From positions 43,876 through 107,875 of the forward strand of contig JAFRTE010000043.1 of NCBI GenBank assembly GCA_017427285.1: DNA of 64,000 nt, written 5' to 3'. Positions 8,590 to 17,485 of the stretch are shown one piece after another. The position numbers and the translations under genes are program-made. The notes below the pieces were generated by a model. The model did no database searches, had not been told where the DNA came from, and saw only the letters and a program-made list of their open reading frames with translations. Source of the stretch: Clostridia bacterium. GTDB taxonomy: Bacteria > Bacillota > Clostridia > Oscillospirales > UBA644. The first letter of the stretch is position 1, and each line of letters starts with the position of its first letter.

Positions 8590-9688
8590 ATACGGAAAAA
8601 TGCTGAAAATATCTGTTTTCGGTCAGTCTCACGGAAAAGCGGTCGGCGTAAATATCGACGGACTTCCCGCGGGAGAGGAAATTGACGAAGAAAAGCTTTG
8701 CGCTTTTATGCAAAGGCGCGCTCCGGGCAAAAACGCCGTTTCGACCGAAAGAAAAGAGGAGGACGCCCCGATTTTTCTGTCGGGGATCGTAAACGGCAGG
8801 ACGTGCGGAAGTCCTATATGCGCGATTATCGAAAACAAAGACGTCCGCCCTGCCGATTACGAAGGATTTGCGGTAACGCCGCGCCCGGGGCATGCGGATT
8901 ATACTGCAGTCGTTAAATACGGAAAAGGCGCAGACGTAAGAGGCGGCGGCCATTTTTCCGGAAGACTGACGGCGCCGATATGTATTGCGGGCGGATTAGC
9001 AAAGCAGATTCTTGAAAGAAGAGGCATTTACATCGGAGCGCATCTTGCGTCTGTTGGAAATGAAAAAGACGACGCATTTCCGATATACCCGACAAAAGAA
9101 CTTTTTGAAGAGATCGAAAATAAGCCGCTTCCCGTAATAAACGGCGAAAGCGGAGAGAGAATGACAGAGGCTATAAAGTCCGCCGCGGCTCAGCTCGATT
9201 CTGTGGGAGGCACGGTGGAATGCGCAGTTATCGGTGTTAAGGCAGGCGTCGGCTCGCCGATGTTTGACGGGCTTGAAAACCGCATAGCCGCAGCGGTTTT
9301 CGGGATCCCTGCGGTAAAAGGGATAGAATTCGGCGCGGGGTTTGAATCGTCAAAAATGTTCGGATCGGAAAACAACGACGCTTTTGAGATAAAAGACGGT
9401 AAAGTTGCGACAAAAACGAATAACTGCGGGGGAATCCTCGGAGGGATATCAAACGGAATGCCGATAGTTTTTAGGGTTGCGTTTAAACCGACCCCGTCAA
9501 TAGGGAAAGAACAGAAAACCGTAGATCTTGAAACGGTGACAGATACTGTAATAACGGTTAAAGGGAGACATGACCCGTGCGTTGCGGTAAGGGCCGTTCC
9601 CGCCGTTGAAGCGATAGCGGCGATAGTTATGCTTGATATTTTGCTGGAGGAAAACGATGGAATTATCCGAAATCAGGAAGAAAATTGA
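8579..9688 (+). CDS. aroC: Chorismate synthase
   Basis: FMN-dependent trans-elimination of phosphate from EPSP gives chorismate. It has 369 residues. Signatures are FGQSHGKAVGV at the N-terminus, RPGHADYTAVVKYG, RGGGHFSGRLTAP and GRHDPCVAVRAVPAVEA. The ATG is preceded by GGAGG within the end of aroA. The gene overlaps pheA by 32 bp. Confidence 0.96.
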   Translation: MSSEYGKMLKISVFGQSHGKAVGVNIDGLPAGEEIDEEKLCAFMQRRAPGKNAVSTERKEEDAPIFLSGIVNGRTCGSPICAIIENKDVRPADYEGFAVTPRPGHADYTAVVKYGKGADVRGGGHFSGRLTAPICIAGGLAKQILERRGIYIGAHLASVGNEKDDAFPIYPTKELFEEIENKPLPVINGESGERMTEAIKSAAAQLDSVGGTVECAVIGVKAGVGSPMFDGLENRIAAAVFGIPAVKGIEFGAGFESSKMFGSENNDAFEIKDGKVATKTNNCGGILGGISNGMPIVFRVAFKPTPSIGKEQKTVDLETVTDTVITVKGRHDPCVAVRAVPAVEAIAAIVMLDILLEENDGIIRNQEEN

Positions 9689-10796
9689 CGAGACCGACGA
9701 AAAGCTTCTGCCTCTTTTTCTTGAAAGAATGAATCTTTCCGCGGAAGCGGTACGATATAAAGCGGAGCACTCGATGCCGATACTGAATAAATCAAGAGAA
9801 AGCGAAATACTTGAGCGCGTAATGCGAGAAAGCGGCGATATGGAGCAGTACGCCCACCGTCTTTATATGATGATTTTTGAGCTGAGCAGAGCATATCAGG
9901 CAACGCTGTCGCATAAAAATTCAAAAATTACGGAAGAGATAAAAAAGGCGATCGCCGATTCGGAGACATCTTTGCCTCAAAGAGCGGCGGTAGCGTGTCA
10001 GGGAGTTGAAGGAGCATACTCGGAAGAGGCGGCAACAAAGATGTTTCCGCGCGGAAATCTGATGTTTTTTAAATCGTTCGAAGCGGTTTTCGAAGCGGTT
10101 GAAAGCGGACTTTGCCGATACGGAACGGTGCCTGTCGAAAACAGTTCCAACGGTCCCGTAAAAGAGATATACGATCTTCTGCGCATAAAAAACGTGAAAA
10201 TCGTAAAAAGCGACAGACTTTGCATACGCCACGAGCTGATCGGTCTGCCCGGAACGAAGCCCGAAGAAATAAAAGAGATACGCTCGCACAGGCAGGCGCT
10301 CGGTCAATGCAGCGAATATCTGAAAAAGCTGGGAGCGGACGTAACTATCGTCCCCTATCCCAACACCGCGATGGCGGCAAAGTCGGTGGCAGACGGGAAG
10401 GATAAGTCCGTTGCGGCAATAGCGTCGCATTCCGTATGCGAAATATACGGGCTTGAAACCGTTGAGGAAAACATCCAAAACAGCGATAACAATTATACGC
10501 GGTTTATATGTATTTCTCAAAAAGCGGAAATCTATCCCGGAGCGAACAGAATAAGCTTTGTTGTTGAATGTGAAAACAGACCAGGTGCGCTTTATTCCAT
10601 AATTGCGAAGTTGGCGGCGCTCGGAATAGATATTTTGAAGCTTGAAAATTATCCGATAGTCGGACGCAATTTTGATTACGTATTCTTTTTTGATATCGCC
10701 GCGAGCGTTAAGGACGTAAAAACGCTGGCGATGCTTGAAAGCATTGAATATGAGTGTAAAAAGCTGATTTTCCTCGGAAACTACTCGGAGGGTTGA
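9657..10796 (+). CDS. pheA: Bifunctional chorismate mutase / prephenate dehydratase with ACT domain
   Basis: Converts chorismate through prephenate to phenylpyruvate, the committed Phe branch. I start it at ATG 9657, which has GGAGG at 9646-9650; an in-frame ATG at 9633 has no such site. Domains of the 379-residue product: AroQ-type chorismate mutase at ~1-85, prephenate dehydratase at ~105-285 (GVEGAYSEEA, PVENSSNGPV, and the catalytic TRF in NNYTRFICIS), and an ACT domain at ~290-375 with ENRPGALYSI, the usual Phe-binding regulatory unit. The fused layout is that of enterobacterial PheA, and having a Phe leader peptide in front strengthens that parallel. Confidence 0.95.
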   Translation: MELSEIRKKIDETDEKLLPLFLERMNLSAEAVRYKAEHSMPILNKSRESEILERVMRESGDMEQYAHRLYMMIFELSRAYQATLSHKNSKITEEIKKAIADSETSLPQRAAVACQGVEGAYSEEAATKMFPRGNLMFFKSFEAVFEAVESGLCRYGTVPVENSSNGPVKEIYDLLRIKNVKIVKSDRLCIRHELIGLPGTKPEEIKEIRSHRQALGQCSEYLKKLGADVTIVPYPNTAMAAKSVADGKDKSVAAIASHSVCEIYGLETVEENIQNSDNNYTRFICISQKAEIYPGANRISFVVECENRPGALYSIIAKLAALGIDILKLENYPIVGRNFDYVFFFDIAASVKDVKTLAMLESIEYECKKLIFLGNYSEG

Positions 10797-12038
10797 ATGG
10801 AAGAAAAGATATACGGTCTTCTTGGAAGGAAGCTTGGACACAGCTATTCCGTCAACGTACACCGAAAGCTCGGAAACAACGCCTACAGACTTTACGAACT
10901 CGAACCCGACGGACTGGAAGCGTTTATCAGAAGCGAAAACGTCGGTGGGCTCAACGTGACGATCCCGTATAAAGTTGAAGCGATGAAATACTGCGACGTT
11001 ATTTCGCCCGAAGCGGAAGAGATAGGCGCGGTAAACACGATCGTAAGAAAAAACGGCAAAATATTCGGATACAATTCGGATAAATACGGATTTATACATA
11101 TGCTCGAAAAATGCGGGATCGACGTTTCGGGCAAAAAGGTAATCGTTCTTGGCAGCGGCGGAGCAAGCAAAACGGCATGTTACTGCGTTAAAAGCCTCGG
11201 GGCGAAAGAGCTTACGGTTATTTCAAGAAACGGAGAAAACAACTACGGGAATATAGACAAGCATTTCAACGCTGAAATAATAATAAACGCAACGCCCGTC
11301 GGGATGTATCCCGAAAACGGCAGTTCTCCCGTTGAGCTTGACAGATTTACGGCGTGTAAGGGCGTAGTTGACATGATCTACAATCCGCTTCGGACAAAAC
11401 TGCTGCTTGACGCAGAAAGGCTCGGGATCAGATCTGCAGGCGGACTTTCGATGCTGACGGCGCAGGCAAAAAAGGCGGCAGAGTATTTTTTTGATACGGA
11501 ATATCCCGATGGAATAACGGACGAAATAACGGACGAAATAATACGGGAATGCGAAAATATCGTAATTATCGGTATGCCGGGAAGCGGAAAAAGCGTTATC
11601 GGGACGGCGCTTGCGAAAATAACGGGAAGAGAGCTGTTTGATACCGACACCGAGATCGAAAAAAACACGGGGAAGAGCATTCCGCGAATTTTTGCCGAAG
11701 ACGGCGAAAAAAAATTCAGGGAAGCGGAAAGTGAAACCGTTGAGTATCTCGGAAAGCAGTCCGGCAAAATAATAGTTACGGGCGGCGGTGCGGTGACGGT
11801 TGAAAAAAACTTCGGTTTTCTCAGACAAAACGGGCGTATTTATGAGATAAAACGCGATATCTCTCTTCTTTCGAGAGACGGGCGCCCACTTTCGCAGAGA
11901 GCGGATCTTGCTGAAATGTACGCCAAAAGACGGCCCATGTATGAAAAATTCAGAGACGTTTGCATAAATAACGACAAAACGCCCGAAGACGCGGCGGAGA
12001 AGATAAGGAGAGATTTTTATGAAAATTCTCGTTATTAA
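10797..12038 (+). CDS. aroE-aroK: Fused shikimate dehydrogenase (AroE) - shikimate kinase (AroK)
   Basis: A single 413-residue ORF carrying two consecutive pathway enzymes. Residues 1-~235 are NADPH-dependent shikimate dehydrogenase: shikimate-binding SYS (15-17), NVTIPYK with catalytic K59, GYNSDKYGF with D95, and the GSGGASK dinucleotide loop (119-125). Residues ~253-413 are shikimate kinase: P-loop GMPGSGKS (259-266), DTD (282-284), FREAE and GGGAV (329-333), and GRPLSQRA near the lid. The linker contains a short tandem duplication (TDEITDEI). AroE and AroK are usually separate. Both halves keep their catalytic residues, so both are probably active. Confidence 0.93.
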   Translation: MEEKIYGLLGRKLGHSYSVNVHRKLGNNAYRLYELEPDGLEAFIRSENVGGLNVTIPYKVEAMKYCDVISPEAEEIGAVNTIVRKNGKIFGYNSDKYGFIHMLEKCGIDVSGKKVIVLGSGGASKTACYCVKSLGAKELTVISRNGENNYGNIDKHFNAEIIINATPVGMYPENGSSPVELDRFTACKGVVDMIYNPLRTKLLLDAERLGIRSAGGLSMLTAQAKKAAEYFFDTEYPDGITDEITDEIIRECENIVIIGMPGSGKSVIGTALAKITGRELFDTDTEIEKNTGKSIPRIFAEDGEKKFREAESETVEYLGKQSGKIIVTGGGAVTVEKNFGFLRQNGRIYEIKRDISLLSRDGRPLSQRADLAEMYAKRRPMYEKFRDVCINNDKTPEDAAEKIRRDFYENSRY

Positions 12039-12444
12039 CGGACCGAATATCAATATGCTCGGGATACGCGAACCCGAAATTTACGGGAAAGGGACATACG
12101 CGCAGCTGACGGAAGAGATCAGTAAAAAAGCGGATGAGCTGGGGGTCACGGTCGAGTTTTTTCAGTCCAACCATGAGGGCGACATCGTTGACAAAATACA
12201 GCAGGCATATGGTAATTTTGACGGAATAATCATAAATCCGGCGGCGTACACGCATACGAGCATCGCAATACCCGACGCGATCAAGGCGGTAGGCCTGCCG
12301 ACGGTGGAAGTCCATATTTCCGACCCGGATATCAGGGAGGATTTCAGAAAGATATCGTACGTTAGACCCGTATGCAAGGCGACAGTAAAGGGCAAAGGGT
12401 TTGCGGGATATACCGAAGCGCTGCGTATTCTGAAAGAAAGATAA
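12019..12444 (+). CDS. aroQ: 3-dehydroquinate dehydratase, type II
   Basis: Dehydrates 3-dehydroquinate to 3-dehydroshikimate. The 141-residue product has the type II signatures: INGPNINMLGIREPEIYG, FQSNHEGDIVDKI, INPAAYTHTS and VEVHISD. It starts inside the end of aroE-aroK (20 bp overlap) behind AAGGAGAG. With it, the operon encodes all seven shikimate steps plus chorismate mutase and prephenate dehydratase. Confidence 0.96.
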   Translation: MKILVINGPNINMLGIREPEIYGKGTYAQLTEEISKKADELGVTVEFFQSNHEGDIVDKIQQAYGNFDGIIINPAAYTHTSIAIPDAIKAVGLPTVEVHISDPDIREDFRKISYVRPVCKATVKGKGFAGYTEALRILKER

Positions 12445-12449
12445 AATAA

Positions 12450-12483
12450 AATGCTTACCCGAAAAGGTAAGCATTATTTTTTT
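12450..12483 (+). terminator. Intrinsic terminator of the aro operon
   Basis: Perfect 10-bp stem, AATGCTTACC (12450-12459) with GGTAAGCATT (12466-12475), 6-nt loop, then ATTTTTTTT. It lies just after aroQ and between convergent genes. The opposite strand has a weaker U-run, so it may also help stop the MATE gene transcript. Confidence 0.93.
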
Positions 12484-12488
12484 ATCGG

Positions 12489-13865
12489 TCAGTCTTCAAG
12501 AGCTGGATCGTATTGTTTGTCGGATCGGACATGCTTTTTGTAATTGATAAAAAATGCGATAAGCTGGACGATAAACGTGACTGTCCAGGAAACGGCGTAT
12601 GAAAGATAGAGGACCTCGGGCGTATGAAACTGTTCGAGGCGGAAGACGGAGAAAATCCAGACGATACGAAGTCCGCAAATGCCGAGAATAGATATTATCA
12701 TCGGGGTAACGGACGAGCCCATGCCGCGAAGAGCGCCCGTTGTGACATCCATAAGTCCGCAGAGAAAATACGGAAGCGAGATAAAGGCAAGTCTGACGAT
12801 CCCGGCGGAAATCGCCTCTGCGGAGTCTGTAATATAGATCGAGAGGAGCTGTTTTCCGAAGATATTTACGAGCGAGCCGTTGACTATGCCCACAACGGTT
12901 ACGCATGCGAGGCAGATCCAGAGAGCTTTGACGGCGCGCTTATATTTTTTTGCGCCCGTGCACTGACCCGTAAAGTTGACGGCGGTTTGATGAAAAGCGT
13001 TGATGGTTACGTAAACGAAGCCCTCGATATTGCCTGCGGCGGCGTTTCCGGACATAAAAACGTCGCCGAAAGAGTTTATGGAAGACTGAATAATAACGTT
13101 GGAAATCGAAAACAGGGAGCCCTGTATTCCCGCCGGAAGTCCGATACGGACGATTTTGAGAAACTGCATTTTGTAAAAGCGCATTTTCGTAAGAAAAAGG
13201 CGGCAGGAATCTGTTCTGACCATTAACGCCCTTACAACGAGCACTGCGGAAACGCCCTGCGAGATGATAGTAGCCAGGGCAACGCCCGCAACGCTTAAAT
13301 TGAAAACGGTAACAAAAATGATATTAAGTATAACGTTTACAACGCCGGCGATCGAAAGGTAAATCAGCGGGCCTCTTGTATCGCCTACCGCGCGGAGAAT
13401 GGACGAGCAGAAATTATAGACCATTGAAAACGTCATTCCGCAAAAATAGATACTCATATATACCGTCGAAAGGCCGAGGACATTTTCAGGAGTGCCCATC
13501 ATTTCAAGAAAAATCCTTGAAAATATAACTCCGATAAGCGTAAGGACAATTCCGCTGACGATAGCCGTTGGAAGCGCGGTATGAACCGTTTTGTGAACGG
13601 CGTTATCATCGTTTCCTCCGTAGGCGTGAGCGACGGTAACGCCAGCGCCGACAGAAAGACCGACAAAAAGATTTATTATCAGATTTGTAACCGAACCCGT
13701 GGCGCCGACGGCGGCAACGGTCAGGCTTCCGCAAAATCTGCCGACGACAACAAGATCGGCGGCATTGAAAAGAAGCTGCAAAACGCTTGTAAGAATGATC
13801 GGGATTGTATACTTTACGATATTCCAGAAAAGCGGACCTCGGAGTATCGCGTTATTGTTATTCAT
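12489..13865 (-). CDS. MATE-family efflux transporter
   Basis: A 458-residue polytopic membrane protein with about 12 hydrophobic segments. It begins with the family pattern of a short cytoplasmic stretch followed by PLFWNIVKYTIPIILTSVLQLLFNAADLV (shown here only as a region, residues ~11-39), and the second half repeats the pattern. MATE proteins export cationic drugs or metabolites using a Na+ or H+ gradient; the substrate cannot be told. It is a single gene with its own promoter (13899-13927) and is convergent with the aro operon. Confidence 0.9.
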   Translation of the reverse strand: MNNNNAILRGPLFWNIVKYTIPIILTSVLQLLFNAADLVVVGRFCGSLTVAAVGATGSVTNLIINLFVGLSVGAGVTVAHAYGGNDDNAVHKTVHTALPTAIVSGIVLTLIGVIFSRIFLEMMGTPENVLGLSTVYMSIYFCGMTFSMVYNFCSSILRAVGDTRGPLIYLSIAGVVNVILNIIFVTVFNLSVAGVALATIISQGVSAVLVVRALMVRTDSCRLFLTKMRFYKMQFLKIVRIGLPAGIQGSLFSISNVIIQSSINSFGDVFMSGNAAAGNIEGFVYVTINAFHQTAVNFTGQCTGAKKYKRAVKALWICLACVTVVGIVNGSLVNIFGKQLLSIYITDSAEAISAGIVRLAFISLPYFLCGLMDVTTGALRGMGSSVTPMIISILGICGLRIVWIFSVFRLEQFHTPEVLYLSYAVSWTVTFIVQLIAFFINYKKHVRSDKQYDPALED

Positions 13866-13898
13866 TTATTATACCTTCGTTTCTTCGATAACCCGAGT

Positions 13899-13927
13899 AT
13901 TATAGCATATAATCAGGAATAATGCAA
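13899..13927 (-). promoter_or_regulatory. Promoter of the MATE gene
   Basis: On the minus strand: TTGCAT (13927-13922), 17-bp spacer, TATAAT (13904-13899), about 34 bp upstream of the MATE start. Confidence 0.75.
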
Positions 13928-14005
13928 TAACTTCGCGAAAATAAAATCAGTTGTCAAAAAACTGTCAATTTACAGGGGAGCCATGCTCTGTAAAATCAGA
14001 AAGCT

Positions 14006-15337
14006 TTACATGTTGGGATCGGCGTTCTTTTTTCTTCCGGATGAGATAAGCTCGCAGGCGAACTCTTCGGGGTGTTTGAGATAGTAATCCTGATGTTCTT
14101 CGCCCGCTTCCCAGAAAGATTTAAATGGTTCTGCGCTGACAAAAGCTTTTTTGCCTGCGCTTTTTTCAAGGTTGGCGATCTTCGATAGCGCAACGGTTTT
14201 TTCTTCGTCGTTCAAACAGTAAACGGCGAGCGTATAGGAACGTCCGCGGTCGATAAACTGTCCGCCCGAATCGAAAGGATCGACCTTTGAAAGGAAAATA
14301 TCGAAAAGCTCTCCGAATGAAACGGAAGAGGGGTCGTAATCTATTTTTACAGTCTCGCGATGACCGGTTTTCTGACGTTTTACGTCTTCATACGTCGGGT
14401 TTGGCTCATCGCCGCCCGAAAAGCCGGCAGTGACGGAAATAACGCCGCTTTTTTCTTTAAAATCGGGCGTTATACACCAAAAGCATCCGCCCGCGAAATA
14501 CGCCGATCTAACGGGATCGTTGACCGTGCTTTCCGAAAGACGCTCAAAAATCGCATGCTCGCCGAGGAGACGGACGGAGGCAAGCTCCTCCTTTCCGCGG
14601 ACGGTCCAGACAAACTTGGGAGCGCGGAAAAATCGGGTGGTCAAAAATACGGGAAACGACTTTCTGCACTCTTTATTAAAGGCGATAAAATCGGGACGGG
14701 AGACGAAATTGAATGCCATCAGGGTAAGAAAAACCGTTATCGGATTGTATTTTTTCTGATCTTTGCAGACGTTTGTATAAAGCTGACCGGTGATAACGCC
14801 TTTAAGCAGTTTTTTTATCCTGCCGATGAGGAACGGATTGAAAGATTCGACGATATAAGGGCCGGAATACTCTTTTAAGACGGGAGCTGCCACGTCGCAA
14901 AGGGAGGTGTCAAGGTTTTCACCTTTAAGCTCAACGAGAATCGGTACTTTTCCGTCTATAAGAGACAAAACCTCGGTAAATTTCGGGATACGCTGATCAG
15001 TGCCCGAAAGACGGAGCGTTTCTATCTCTTTTGACGTCATTTTGCAGAGATTCTTGTCGACCCCCGTCATTCTTTTTGCGTTACTGTCGTGAAAAACGAA
15101 TATTTCGCCGTCAGACGAAAGCTGAATATCAAGTTCAACTCCCACGCCCTCTTTTAGCGCGCGTTCAAAAGCCGCAAGCGAGTTTTCGGGGATATTATCG
15201 GAATAAAGTCCGCGGTGCGCGTATTCGCAAAGCAGTCCGTCAAAATCGGGAGTTTTGATCTTCGGTCGGACGAGGACGAAAACATAAAGTAAAAACAGCG
15301 CTGCGAGGACAGCGAGGATAATTATTGCCGCCTGCAC
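14006..15337 (-). CDS. Membrane-anchored glycerophosphodiester phosphodiesterase fused to peptide-methionine (S)-S-oxide reductase (MsrA)
   Basis: One uninterrupted 443-residue ORF. Residues ~3-23 form a single N-terminal membrane segment. Residues ~35-268 are a GDPD barrel with the catalytic set H41 (HRG), E51 (PEN), E68 and D70 (ELDIQ), and H83 (FHD), which cleaves glycerophosphodiesters to glycerol 3-phosphate. Residues ~276-430 are MsrA with the nucleophile C285 in GGCFWC, E328 in GHRE and D363 in DRG. MsrA reduces methionine-S-sulfoxide. The start is GTG, 3 bp after the MFS stop, with a weak site. The anchor suggests both domains face outward, which is inference. The two activities are normally on separate proteins; I do not know a described role for the fusion. 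Confidence 0.88.
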   Translation of the reverse strand: MQAAIIILAVLAALFLLYVFVLVRPKIKTPDFDGLLCEYAHRGLYSDNIPENSLAAFERALKEGVGVELDIQLSSDGEIFVFHDSNAKRMTGVDKNLCKMTSKEIETLRLSGTDQRIPKFTEVLSLIDGKVPILVELKGENLDTSLCDVAAPVLKEYSGPYIVESFNPFLIGRIKKLLKGVITGQLYTNVCKDQKKYNPITVFLTLMAFNFVSRPDFIAFNKECRKSFPVFLTTRFFRAPKFVWTVRGKEELASVRLLGEHAIFERLSESTVNDPVRSAYFAGGCFWCITPDFKEKSGVISVTAGFSGGDEPNPTYEDVKRQKTGHRETVKIDYDPSSVSFGELFDIFLSKVDPFDSGGQFIDRGRSYTLAVYCLNDEEKTVALSKIANLEKSAGKKAFVSAEPFKSFWEAGEEHQDYYLKHPEEFACELISSGRKKNADPNM

Positions 15338-15339
15338 GG

Positions 15340-16734
15340 TCAGTCACCCACGTCAAGATGCTCGAGAACGCTCTTTTTTTCGATCATCTTTGAGTCGCCG
15401 TGTTTAACGAAAAGCATTGTTGTAAACGAGAAAAGGACGAAAAGCACGCCGAACGGGAAAAAGACGTATCTCATGCCGATAATATCGTAAAGAAAGCCGG
15501 AAAGGATGGGCGCGACGATCTGAGCGGCCATGGAGGCGGTGTAGTAATACCCGGTGTATTTACCGGTATCGCCGTGTTTTGCAAGCTCAACGACCATGGG
15601 AAAGGAGTTTACGTTGATCGTAGCCCAGCCGACGCCGGCAAGAGCAAATACGGGATACATGATGATCTGAGGCGTTTCGGGGGTAATGAAAACGCCGATG
15701 AAAAACGCGGTGGCAAGGATAAGTACTCCGGCAAGAATAGTCTTTTTTCTGCCGAATTTCGATGAAATCAGCCCGACGGGGATATAGGAAACGATTGCCG
15801 CCGCCTGAGCTACGATAAGAGTTAAATTAAAGTCAAAACCGAGAATATTTGTTGCATAAACGGAATATTTGCTTGTAATGGAATTATAACCGATAAACCA
15901 CAGCGCAACTGACGCGAGAATAAGGATAAGCGAGCGAAATTCTGCGGGAGAAAGCTTATGTTTTTCTCCGGGATTCTCGGGCTCGTCGGATATTCCGTAT
16001 TCGGAGGACTGTTTTTCCATCTCCTCAGCCCACTTCTTTTCCCTGACGAAAACGAGGAAAATAACGAAACCGAGAAGCATCACTGCGCTGACTGCTCCGA
16101 TATAGCCGATATAAGGCATATATGCGTTTTCTTTCTTTGACGTTGCGAAAACGATGCCGAGAATAAGTACGGTTATTCCGCCTGCGGAGCCCATAAGATT
16201 GATCACCGCATTCGCCTTGGAGCGCAGAGGTTTCGGGGTCACGTCGGGCATGAGAGCGACGGCGGGAGAGCGGAAAGTTGCCATAGCGACAAGAACGACA
16301 AGCAGAGTTGCAAGAAAACCTATAAGGGGCAGAGGATTGGAAAGAGTAAGCTCGTAAGTGGTCTTTAAAATAAATTCCTCCGTTCCCTCTTTTGCAAGCT
16401 CGGGGATGTTTTCCGCTATTACAAACGAGAGCTGATAATTATCGATAAATGAAAGAGCCATAAAAGAAACGGTCGCAATTATAGTACCGATAAAAATGAA
16501 CGGTGTGCGTCTGCCGAACTTAGAGTTGACTTTATCGGATATCGCGCCGAAAATCGGGAGCATAAACACGGCGAGAATATTGTCAAGAGACATTATTACG
16601 CCGGAAAACGTCTGGGGAAGTCCGAAATGGTTTGTTAGAATAAGCGGGACTATGGCGTCGTATGCCTGCCAGAATGCGGAAATCAGGAAAAACGCCATTC
16701 CCACAAGGATAACTCGCTTGTAATTTAGCTTCAT
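15340..16734 (-). CDS. MFS transporter, SLC45-like (sugar/H+ symporter type)
   Basis: A 464-residue 12-helix carrier. The N-terminal half has the MFS loop 2-3 signature in SDKVNSKFGRRTPFIF, and the charged central loop at ~235-265 splits the two six-helix halves. The DNILAVFMLPIFGAISDK region is typical of the SLC45/GPH-like sugar carriers of gut Clostridia. AAGGAAG precedes the ATG. It is upstream of and nearly touching the GDPD-MsrA gene, so the two are probably co-transcribed. Substrate unknown. Confidence 0.85.
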   Translation of the reverse strand: MKLNYKRVILVGMAFFLISAFWQAYDAIVPLILTNHFGLPQTFSGVIMSLDNILAVFMLPIFGAISDKVNSKFGRRTPFIFIGTIIATVSFMALSFIDNYQLSFVIAENIPELAKEGTEEFILKTTYELTLSNPLPLIGFLATLLVVLVAMATFRSPAVALMPDVTPKPLRSKANAVINLMGSAGGITVLILGIVFATSKKENAYMPYIGYIGAVSAVMLLGFVIFLVFVREKKWAEEMEKQSSEYGISDEPENPGEKHKLSPAEFRSLILILASVALWFIGYNSITSKYSVYATNILGFDFNLTLIVAQAAAIVSYIPVGLISSKFGRKKTILAGVLILATAFFIGVFITPETPQIIMYPVFALAGVGWATINVNSFPMVVELAKHGDTGKYTGYYYTASMAAQIVAPILSGFLYDIIGMRYVFFPFGVLFVLFSFTTMLFVKHGDSKMIEKKSVLEHLDVGD

Positions 16735-16774
16735 GATATCTTCCTTTCGTAAATACTTTATTTTGTTTATAGCA

Positions 16775-17455
16775 TCAAATTTCCGTTTCCATGCCGTCGA
16801 AGGCGACGGAAACGCCGAACTGCCTCATTCTTTCGCAAAGCGTTTCATGGTCCGTATGAAGGGTGCGCGCCATATGGCTTATGCAAAACGAACCGACGTA
16901 TTTTTCGAGCGATTTTTTCATTTCGAGAACCATATAAAGATTGTTATGCTCGAAAATGCGGTAATCGCCGTCTATAAAGCCGACAGTTGCGTCAAGAACG
17001 GCAAAATCGGGGCGCAACTGTTTTATTGCCTGAACCTCGGGGTATAAAAGCCATGCACCGTCAAGTCCGTAAAAAAGCGTTTTTTCCCCGTCTGATATAA
17101 TGAAGTGGACGGGCGACTCAGCGGTGGAGTGATTTGCGGCGTATGCCCTGACGGTGTATTTTCCGACCGCTTTTTCTTCGTTTGCGGCAAACGGGATAAA
17201 GACAGCGCCGTTTTTTTCGAGCTTTGAAACCGTTTCTTCGCAGAAATGATCGGAATGAGGATGAGTATTTATAATATACCTGATATCCTGCGGATCGATT
17301 TTAAATTCGTCAAGCGCGTCAAAAACGCAGGGATTCGGGTCTATAAGAAGCGCTCTGTCTATAAGCGCGGATGAAAGTCTGCGATATTCTTTTGCGCCTT
17401 CCGGTTTTTTGGCGGGCCAGTCTGCGGCTCCCGTGCCTAAAAAAATTATTTTCAT
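16775..17455 (-). CDS. MBL-fold metallohydrolase
   Basis: A 226-residue metallo-beta-lactamase-fold protein. The N-terminus has the LGTGAADWP loop, the metal motif THPHSDH (HxHxDH) is at ~84-90, and a further metal His is in YAANHSTAE, with YGLDGAW and ISHMARTLH near the C-terminus. The layout is like the PhnP/phosphodiesterase branch, but the substrate cannot be set from sequence. A GGAAGG site lies before the ATG. It follows YwaF and precedes the MFS gene on the same strand. Confidence 0.82.
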   Translation of the reverse strand: MKIIFLGTGAADWPAKKPEGAKEYRRLSSALIDRALLIDPNPCVFDALDEFKIDPQDIRYIINTHPHSDHFCEETVSKLEKNGAVFIPFAANEEKAVGKYTVRAYAANHSTAESPVHFIISDGEKTLFYGLDGAWLLYPEVQAIKQLRPDFAVLDATVGFIDGDYRIFEHNNLYMVLEMKKSLEKYVGSFCISHMARTLHTDHETLCERMRQFGVSVAFDGMETEI

Positions 17456-17485
17456 ATTTTACCTTCCTGTATTTTTACGGATAAA

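Noticed and set aside
9921..11099. Long antisense ORF (392 codons) opposite pheA/aroE
   Set aside because: It mirrors the codon bias of the sense genes, has no ribosome site, and its product is Arg/Phe/Tyr-rich low-quality sequence typical of a shadow frame.
11223..12053. Antisense ORF (276 codons) opposite aroE-aroK
   Set aside because: Same reason: a shadow of a clear enzyme gene on the other strand.
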